A stretch of 19,903 bases of DNA. Source: JAVVRI01 sp036654795 (GTDB lineage: Bacteria; Bacteroidota; Bacteroidia; Bacteroidales; Tannerellaceae). Where the stretch lies: positions 1 to 19,903 of the forward strand of contig JAVVRI010000037.1 in assembly GCA_036654795.1 (NCBI GenBank), in the 5' to 3' direction. The translations under genes were made by a program, and so were the position numbers. How positions within the stretch are numbered: the first letter of the stretch is position 1; each line of letters begins with the position of its first letter. Shown one piece after another: positions 15,170-19,903 of the stretch. The notes under the pieces are model-generated. The model was not told the DNA's origin. It saw only the letters and a list, made by a program, of their open reading frames with translations, and did no database searches.

Positions 15170-15928
15170 CTAACGAACCGCCTTGTCATCTTGCCATATT
15201 TGCCAAGCAGCAAAGGCTTGCAGAAGAAGCATCTCAAGCCCATTCTTTACTGTGGCTCCTTGTGCTTTCCCCTTTTTCATAAAGAGTGTTTCGTCCGGAT
15301 TATAGAGCAAGTCGTATAGGAGATGATTTCTGGTGATTAAGTCGTATGGGATGTTAGGGCATACGGCTGTTTGTGGAAACATTCCTACTGGCGTTGTGTT
15401 GACAATGACGGTGTATTGCTCCATGATTTTAGGCGTAATCTCTTCGTATAAAATAGCACCTTCCTTTGCTTCACGGGAAACAAAGGTAGAGCCGATGCCC
15501 AGTTGCTTTAAGCCTTGAAAGATGGCTTTTGAAGCACCACCTGTCCCTAGTATCAGCGCTTTGCGGTGGTTTTCGTTTAATAAAGGGTCAATGGATTGCT
15601 TAAAGCCAATAATATCCGAATTATATCCTTTTAGCTTGATTTTGCCAAACATACCTTTGGAGAATTTGATAACATTGACAGCGCCTATCAAGCGAGCATC
15701 CTCATCCAGATCGTCCAGAAAAGGAATCACTTGCGTCTTGTAAGGCAAAGTTACGTTTAGGCCGCAGAGCTCAGGGTTCTCTTTCAGCACATCCTTAATC
15801 TCTTTAATATTGGGTATTTCAAAGTTGATGTATGTAGCATCAATCTTTTCTGCTTCAAACTTTTGGTTGAAGTATGTCTTTGAAAACGAATGTCCGAGGG
15901 GGTATCCCAGTAAACCATATTTTCGCAT
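15170..15928 (-). CDS. aroE: Shikimate dehydrogenase
   Basis: AroE reduces 3-dehydroshikimate to shikimate with NADPH in aromatic amino-acid and chorismate synthesis. The 252-residue product shows the shikimate-binding GHSFSKTYFNQKF (Ser14, Ser16), the catalytic Lys64 in NVTLPYKTQVIPFLDDLD, Asn85 in GAVNVI, Asp105 in GYNSDIIGF, the Gly-rich NADP loop GTGGASKA (128-135), NTTPVGMFP, and NGLEMLLLQAFAAWQIW at the end. The ATG at 15928 was chosen because homology begins there (MRKYGLLGYPLGHS); the open frame continues upstream into menG. It lies 25 bases after menG and closes the phoH-purC-menG-aroE group. Confidence 0.94.
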   Translation of the reverse strand: MRKYGLLGYPLGHSFSKTYFNQKFEAEKIDATYINFEIPNIKEIKDVLKENPELCGLNVTLPYKTQVIPFLDDLDEDARLIGAVNVIKFSKGMFGKIKLKGYNSDIIGFKQSIDPLLNENHRKALILGTGGASKAIFQGLKQLGIGSTFVSREAKEGAILYEEITPKIMEQYTVIVNTTPVGMFPQTAVCPNIPYDLITRNHLLYDLLYNPDETLFMKKGKAQGATVKNGLEMLLLQAFAAWQIWQDDKAVR

Positions 15929-15953
15929 AACTGTGTGTCTCTCTAAAAATAGC

Positions 15954-16694
15954 TTATTCTTTAGTACCTGTGTAAAGTGAACAAATCCCGAAAGTGAATA
16001 TGTGAGCACGTGTGTCAGTAAAACCAATACGACTGAGCAGACCGGTCATCGTTTTTCCTTGCGGAACAACTTTGATGGAGGCTGGCAGATAGCTATAGGC
16101 TGTCTTTTCCTTAGAAAACAGACGACCTATACAGGGTATTACTGTTTTGGAGTAGAGTCGGTAAAGATGCTTCATCGGGAACTTTTCGGGCGAGGAAAGC
16201 TCCAGAATCATCAGATGTCCGCCGGGCTTCATAACCCGGTGCATTTCTGCAATACCTTGTTCTATATCTTCAAAGTTACGTACTCCAAAGGCGGCTGTGA
16301 CGGCGTCGAAAGTATTGTCCGGATAGGTCAATGCGGTGCAATCCTGTTGTTCGAAAGTGATGTGCGTTTGGTATCCGGCGTCTTTTACTTTCTGTCGTCC
16401 CACATTCATCATCCCTTCCGATATATCGGCTCCGATGATGGTGTGTGCATTCAATGTACGATACATGGCAATGGCCAAGTCTCCTGTGCCGGTTGCTACG
16501 TCTAGTATCGTTTTAGGAGCAAAAGGCTGCAGGAAGGCAATGCCCTTCCTGCGCCATCCTTTGTCAAAGCCGAATGAAAGGGTATGGTTCAACTGGTCGT
16601 AGGTCTCGGCGATGGAATCAAACATACGCCTAACCTGCGTCCCTTTTTGCTCCTCATTATTATAAGGTAGTATTTTCTCTGAACCGTACTTCAT
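15954..16694 (-). CDS. menG: Demethylmenaquinone methyltransferase
   Basis: This 246-residue SAM-dependent methyltransferase of the UbiE/MenG family performs the final C-methylation of menaquinone. Visible motifs: VRRMFDSIAETYDQLNHTLSFG (residues 21-42), SAM motif I LDVATGTGDLAIAM (64-77), GADISEGMM, the VTAAFGVRNFEDIEQGIAEMHRVMKPGG block and LELSSPEKFPM. An anaerobic Bacteroidales respires with menaquinone, so MenG is the more likely role than ubiquinone synthesis (family knowledge). It starts 16 bases after purC and precedes aroE, which supplies the chorismate branch feeding menaquinone. Confidence 0.93.
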   Translation of the reverse strand: MKYGSEKILPYNNEEQKGTQVRRMFDSIAETYDQLNHTLSFGFDKGWRRKGIAFLQPFAPKTILDVATGTGDLAIAMYRTLNAHTIIGADISEGMMNVGRQKVKDAGYQTHITFEQQDCTALTYPDNTFDAVTAAFGVRNFEDIEQGIAEMHRVMKPGGHLMILELSSPEKFPMKHLYRLYSKTVIPCIGRLFSKEKTAYSYLPASIKVVPQGKTMTGLLSRIGFTDTRAHIFTFGICSLYTGTKE

Positions 16695-16710
16695 TTTTCT
16701 TTCGGTTTTT

Positions 16711-17661
16711 TTATTTGTTTTGAAGAAACTTCGTTACGTTCTGCTCAATGCGTGATAACAAATTGTCGGTATCCTCCTTTACGAAAGTTTGACCGGTAAT
16801 GTTTTCGAATAGCTCGATGTAGCGGTTACTAATGCCTTCAACGATTGTCGGGGTCATTTCGGGAACCGTCTGTCCCTCCTTACCTTGAAATCCGTTTTCC
16901 ATCAACCACTCGCGAACAAACTCTTTGGATAATTGCTTCTGCGGCTCTCCTTTCAGGAAACGTTCTTCATATCCTTCGTTGTAGAAGTAGCGGGATGAGT
17001 CCGGTGTATGTATTTCGTCAATCAGATAGATCTTTCCATCGCGATGACCAAATTCATATTTTGTATCTACTAGGATGAGTCCGCGCTGCGTGGCGATCAT
17101 GGTTCCGCGTTTAAAGAGTGCCATGGTGTACTTTTCCAGCAGAGCGTAGTCAGCTTCCGACACCAATCCTTGTTTCAAGATCTCTTCGCGTGAGATGTCT
17201 TCGTCGTGCGAACCGATAGCGGCTTTCGTTGTTGGTGTGATGATGGGTTGTGGGAAGCGTTCGTTTTCGCGCATGCCTTCGGGCAGCTTTACACCGCATA
17301 TTTCGCGAACACCACCTTTGTAGGCACGCCACGCACTGCCGCAAAGGTAGCCGCGTACGATCATTTCAACGGGGAAACCTTCGCATTGTACACCCACAGT
17401 AACCATTGGGTCGGGCGATGCCAGCTTCCAGTTCGGGCAAATATCGGCCGTTACATCCAAAAATATAGCTGCAATCTGATTCAACATCTGACCTTTGTAG
17501 GGGATGCCTTCGGGTAACACAACGTCGAATGCTGAGATACGGTCGGTTGCCACCATGACTAATACTTCATCATTGATATTATACACGTCACGCACTTTGC
17601 CGTGATATACACTTTTCTGACCGGGAAAGTTGAAGTCTGTTTTAACTAATGCCTTCTTCAT
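16711..17661 (-). CDS. purC: SAICAR synthase
   Basis: PurC (phosphoribosylaminoimidazole-succinocarboxamide synthase) couples aspartate to CAIR using ATP in purine synthesis. The 316-residue product shows GKVRDVYNINDEVLVMVATDRISAFD near the N-terminus, GIPYKGQMLNQ, VEMIVRGYLCGSAWRAYK, IITPTTKAAIGSHDEDIS, LILVDTKYEFG and the metal/ATP-binding LIDEIHTPDSSRY. This is the longer form of the enzyme (about 310 residues) rather than the roughly 240-residue E. coli form. It begins 26 bases after phoH ends and is followed by menG after 16 bases. Confidence 0.95.
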   Translation of the reverse strand: MKKALVKTDFNFPGQKSVYHGKVRDVYNINDEVLVMVATDRISAFDVVLPEGIPYKGQMLNQIAAIFLDVTADICPNWKLASPDPMVTVGVQCEGFPVEMIVRGYLCGSAWRAYKGGVREICGVKLPEGMRENERFPQPIITPTTKAAIGSHDEDISREEILKQGLVSEADYALLEKYTMALFKRGTMIATQRGLILVDTKYEFGHRDGKIYLIDEIHTPDSSRYFYNEGYEERFLKGEPQKQLSKEFVREWLMENGFQGKEGQTVPEMTPTIVEGISNRYIELFENITGQTFVKEDTDNLLSRIEQNVTKFLQNK

Positions 17662-17687
17662 AACTCTGTTCTTTTTTGAATTATTTT

Positions 17688-18667
17688 TTATAGTGTTTTG
17701 CTTGTCTGTTCTTTTGCCTCTTTTGCCTCTTTCCGGCGTTTCTCGTCGTTCTTCTCATAAGCCTCGACGATGCGTTGTACTAGCTTATGGCGGACAATGT
17801 CTTTTTTACAAAACTCAATGCGCCCGATGCCTTTTACCCCTTTAAGTATCTGCATGCATTGTACGAGCCCGGAGGTAGTTGTCGGGGGAAGGTCTATTTG
17901 CGTAACATCACCCGTCACAATCATTTTTGCATTTGTGCCTAGGCGGGTGAGGAACATTTTGATCTGATGCGTCGTTGTGTTCTGTGCTTCGTCCAAGATG
18001 ATCACTGCGTCGTTTAACGTCCGTCCGCGCATAAAGGCGAGGGGCGCAATTTGTATGACATTGTTATCCATATACTCTTTCANNNNNNNNNNATATCCTG
18101 CAAGGCGTCATAAAGCGGCTGCAGGTAAGGATCCAACTTATCCTTCATTTCACCGGGCAGGAAACCAAGCTTTTCGCCGGCTTCAACGGCAGGACGGCTT
18201 AGGATGATTTTCTTCACCTCTTTGTTCTTGAGCGCTTTTACCGCGAGGGCGATGGCTACAAATGTCTTTCCTGAACCGGCTGGACCGATGGCAAACACGA
18301 GGTCGTTCTCAGCAAAAGCTTCAACAAGCAACTCTTGGTTTGCCGTCCGAGCGGTAATGGCTTTGCCATTCATGCCGTGTATGATGAGGTTTTCTTGTTT
18401 GGTGATGATGGGGGCTTTCCCTTTGATAATGTCCAAAATCACCTCTTCGCTGAGTGCATTAAACTCTTCGCAGTACTTCTCCACATCACGAATTTTCTTT
18501 AGAAAAAGTTCGGATTCCTCTTCATCACCAATCACCTTCATCACATTCCCGCGGGCAACAATGCGCAATTTAGGAAACAGCGTCTTGATTAGCTGTATAT
18601 TTGCATTGTTTACGCCGTAGAAAATGACTGGGTCTACACTCTCTAGAATATAAATTCGTTCAATCAT
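17688..18667 (-). CDS. PhoH family ATPase, split by an assembly gap
   Basis: PhoH-like cytosolic P-loop ATPase of the PhoH/YbeZ type; in E. coli YbeZ works with the RNase YbeY in RNA processing. The N-terminal half (from the ATG at 18667) shows a KH-like region and Walker A GPAGSGKT (128-135), then LSRPAVEAGEKLGFLPGEMKDK. The C-terminal half carries IAPLAFMRGRTLNDA, Walker B VIILDEAQNTTTHQ and VTGDVTQIDLP. Ten Ns at 18083-18092 separate the halves. Codons on both sides continue one protein (QD then Ile/Met; then KEYMDNNVIQ), but in different frames, so the N run is a placeholder rather than the real length. First gene of the phoH-purC-menG-aroE group. Confidence 0.92.
18083..18092. other. Assembly gap (10 N) inside phoH
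   Basis: Ten undetermined bases interrupt the phoH reading frame. The upstream part is in the frame of 18667 and the downstream part in the frame of 18071, which differ by one base. The true missing length should therefore be 2 modulo 3; family sequence around DALQDM...KEYM suggests about 17 bases. Confidence 0.9.
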
Positions 18668-18690
18668 CTGACGCTTTCCTTTTAAGTAGG

Positions 18691-18698
18691 CAAAAGTA
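18691..18698 (-). promoter_or_regulatory. phoH operon promoter, -7 box
   Basis: TACTTTTG on the - strand matches TAnnTTTG exactly and ends 23 bases before the ATG at 18667. No clear -33 TTG is present at 19-21 bases. This box probably drives phoH, purC, menG and aroE, because the gaps between these genes (16-26 bases) contain no other -7 match that I see. Confidence 0.55.
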
Positions 18699-18771
18699 GT
18701 AATATTCTTAATCTGTTGGTGCTTTTATCTGTAGATTATTATTGTAATAGTTCTCTCCGCTATGTTTCACG

Positions 18772-18882
18772 TTACCTCTTTTCTGTTTGCTCAGTACGAA
18801 AGTTGTTGCCGAGGGCGTCGGCAATAGATTTGGATGCGATGAACTTTACTGAATGCTTACCGATGAAACGGAAAGGTGGAAG
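18772..18882 (-). pseudogene. 36 in-frame codons behind the lipoprotein TGA
   Basis: After the TGA at 18883-18885 the same frame stays open for 36 codons to a TAA at 18772-18774. The translation looks protein-like (PFRFIGKHSVKF, then SKSIADALGNNF, ending EQTEKR) with ordinary codon use. It contains no ATG, GTG or TTG start. The simplest reading is that it is the former C-terminus of the lipoprotein, cut off by a nonsense change (for example TGG to TGA), or the remnant of another gene. I recognise no family. Confidence 0.4.
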
Positions 18883-19533
18883 TCATTCGCCCTGAAAGAG
18901 CGTTTCTTTTCCGTCGCTTCGTTTGGTCAACAGCAGGCTGTGTTGGGCTGTGTTGATGCTTCCTTCATACAGGATGGAGTCACCCACGAGTAGGATGATC
19001 TTTTCGTCCGCCGTGCGATGCCAAGTGCCATTAGCCTGATCTGTCAGCTCAATGGGGGACAGTTGGTAGGTGCTACTTTGAAAAGTGTAGTTCGCATCCA
19101 GTGTGAGTGATGTCTTTTGTTCCGGCTTGGCGTCGGGGGTGATATAGGCGGCATACACATTTTGTGTCAGAAAGGTTTCGCTGCATCCAACGGTTCGGTC
19201 GAAGCCGATCAGGCTGGTAACAACCAGTTGTTTCTCCAACCCCTCTTCATTGGCTGGTTTGTCAATCAGGTATCCTTTCAACTCGCAGTTGATTGACTCC
19301 TTTTCGTCAGGATTCATAGCCAGATAAGCCTTTTCTAAGGCCTTGTAATCGCCCTTCATAGCAATGGGCAATACGGCCCCTGTCGCACAATCCTTTAATG
19401 ATGCAGCGTCGGCAAAATAAACGAAATCGCCATTGAAATACCACGATGTGTCTGCCATTTCAGCCTTCTTTCCACCACATGCCGCCAGCGCTGCAAGCAG
19501 CACCATCCATAAACAACTCTTCATTTTTCTCAT
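18883..19533 (-). CDS. NlpE-like lipoprotein with reversed domain order
   Basis: The 216-residue product has a lipoprotein signal with lipobox LAAC (Cys19). Residues about 37-117 resemble the C-terminal OB domain of E. coli NlpE: FVYFADAASLKDCATG corresponds to FYMADAATFTDCATG, followed by an AYLA motif and a final Cys117 that can pair with Cys49. Residues about 125-210 resemble the N-terminal lipocalin-like NlpE domain (TSLTLDANYTF, NGTWHRTADEKIIL), but the CxxC of that domain is absent (PDAKPEQK in its place). The order is thus OB then lipocalin, opposite to E. coli. NlpE senses envelope stress and surface contact in E. coli; that role is not implied here. No promoter is seen in the 46-base gap to the small gene upstream. 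The frame continues 36 codons past the stop. Confidence 0.78.
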   Translation of the reverse strand: MRKMKSCLWMVLLAALAACGGKKAEMADTSWYFNGDFVYFADAASLKDCATGAVLPIAMKGDYKALEKAYLAMNPDEKESINCELKGYLIDKPANEEGLEKQLVVTSLIGFDRTVGCSETFLTQNVYAAYITPDAKPEQKTSLTLDANYTFQSSTYQLSPIELTDQANGTWHRTADEKIILLVGDSILYEGSINTAQHSLLLTKRSDGKETLFQGE

Positions 19534-19579
19534 AAAATTCCAGTCTTATTTTTGTTTATATACTAATCCTTTATATTCA

Positions 19580-19774
19580 TTACGCAGCGACTGAAGACAA
19601 GTAAGGCAGAGCCTTATTATTCTCTGCCTTGCTGCGTTTGCGGTCGTAAACCTTTTTCGACTTGTGTACCCGTTTGAAATTAACGGGGCAATTGTGATTC
19701 TCAATCTCCGCTTCGCGACTTGCTTTGCGATTTGCTTTGATGTAATCACTCTGAGTAATTCTCATCTTTTTCAT
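19580..19774 (-). CDS. Small basic conserved hypothetical protein
   Basis: The 64-residue product is rich in Lys and Arg, for example MKKMRITQSDYIKANRKASR and VHKSKKVYDRKRSKAENN. I recall similar 50-65 residue proteins of unknown function in other Bacteroidales but cannot name a family. It has no signal peptide or membrane span. A strong promoter match lies 21 bases before its ATG, which supports it as a real gene. The alternative frame over 19546-19749 lacks this support. A 9-bp hairpin lies within its last codons and the lipoprotein gene follows after 46 bases. Confidence 0.72.
   Translation of the reverse strand: MKKMRITQSDYIKANRKASREAEIENHNCPVNFKRVHKSKKVYDRKRSKAENNKALPYLSSVAA
19603..19630 (-). 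repeat. 9-bp hairpin within the 3' end of the small gene
   Basis: AAGGCAGAG (19603-19611) and CTCTGCCTT (19622-19630) are perfect reverse complements with a 10-base loop. The stem lies in the codons for KAENNKALP, about 20 bases before the stop. No T tract follows on the - strand, so it is not a standard terminator; it could slow ribosomes or protect the 3' end of the upstream message. Confidence 0.6.
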
Positions 19775-19795
19775 ATTACCTTAGTTTTACGGTTA

Positions 19796-19803
19796 CAAAT
19801 ATA
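19796..19803 (-). promoter_or_regulatory. Promoter of the small basic protein gene
   Basis: TATATTTG on the - strand matches TAnnTTTG exactly, 21 bases before the ATG at 19774. A TTG (plus-strand CAA at 19823-19825) lies exactly 19 bases upstream, making this one of the two most complete promoter matches in the window. The lipoprotein gene downstream is probably read from it as well. Confidence 0.65.
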
Positions 19804-19903
19804 GCGATATTCGTTTAACCTCCAATTGTCAGTTTGTTTAATTGCGTATTTTTAAATTAATATTCCACGTTTCACACCTCCATCTATTTGTCGCTCTGTT
19901 AGT

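Noticed and set aside
15929..16027. 33-residue upstream extension of AroE
   Set aside because: AroE homology starts at MRKYGLLGYPLGHS; the extension runs into the end of menG.
16002..16505. 167-codon + strand frame over menG
   Set aside because: Antisense to a clear methyltransferase; no recognisable features.

Overview
The window reads as a chromosomal housekeeping segment of a Bacteroidales bacterium, probably near Tannerella/Parabacteroides; the genus is inference. Support comes from the family content: a pyrB-pyrI pair, a Bacteroidetes-type PD-(D/E)XK nuclease, a PF13568-like outer-membrane barrel, and a phoH-purC-menG-aroE run. Promoters support it too: seven gene groups have an exact TAnnTTTG -7 box, the Bacteroidetes housekeeping sigma signature, and no clear Shine-Dalgarno sequences are visible. 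Base composition is moderate. No rRNA, tRNA, CRISPR array, insertion sequence or phage gene was seen, and no gene-free stretch exceeds 300 bases.

Layout. Bases 1-244 hold a possible gene end, a terminator-like hairpin and a promoter. Two genes then run on the + strand: an aldo/keto reductase of the YghZ type (245-1240) and an AddB-like nuclease (1268-4177). Everything after that is on the - strand, beginning with a convergent junction of only 9 bases. Read in the direction of transcription the - strand groups are: (a) pyrB-pyrI-flavin reductase-outer membrane barrel (6879 to 4187); (b) M24 aminopeptidase-alkaline phosphatase (9977 to 7089); (c) tgt-LptF/LptG permease (12372 to 10141); (d) a Tat-dependent DUF362 protein and a large membrane polyferredoxin (14946 to 12409); (e) phoH-purC-menG-aroE (18667 to 15170); (f) a small basic protein and an NlpE-like lipoprotein (19774 to 18883).

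How the genes work together. PyrB and PyrI form aspartate transcarbamoylase, the committed step of pyrimidine synthesis. PurC serves purine synthesis, AroE the shikimate pathway and MenG the last step of menaquinone synthesis. The DUF362/polyferredoxin pair looks like an uncharacterised membrane electron-transfer module. Tgt modifies tRNA, and the LptF/G permease belongs to lipopolysaccharide export.

Points most worth a second look: pyrB has no ATG, GTG or TTG at its homology-supported start and appears to begin with ATA; the NlpE-like lipoprotein has its two domains in reverse order, has lost the CxxC motif, and is followed by 36 in-frame codons behind a TGA; the polyferredoxin carries an internal twin-arginine motif; Tgt lacks all three zinc cysteines; a 7-bp intergenic-type repeat lies in frame inside the nuclease gene; and phoH is cut by a 10-N placeholder whose length breaks the frame.
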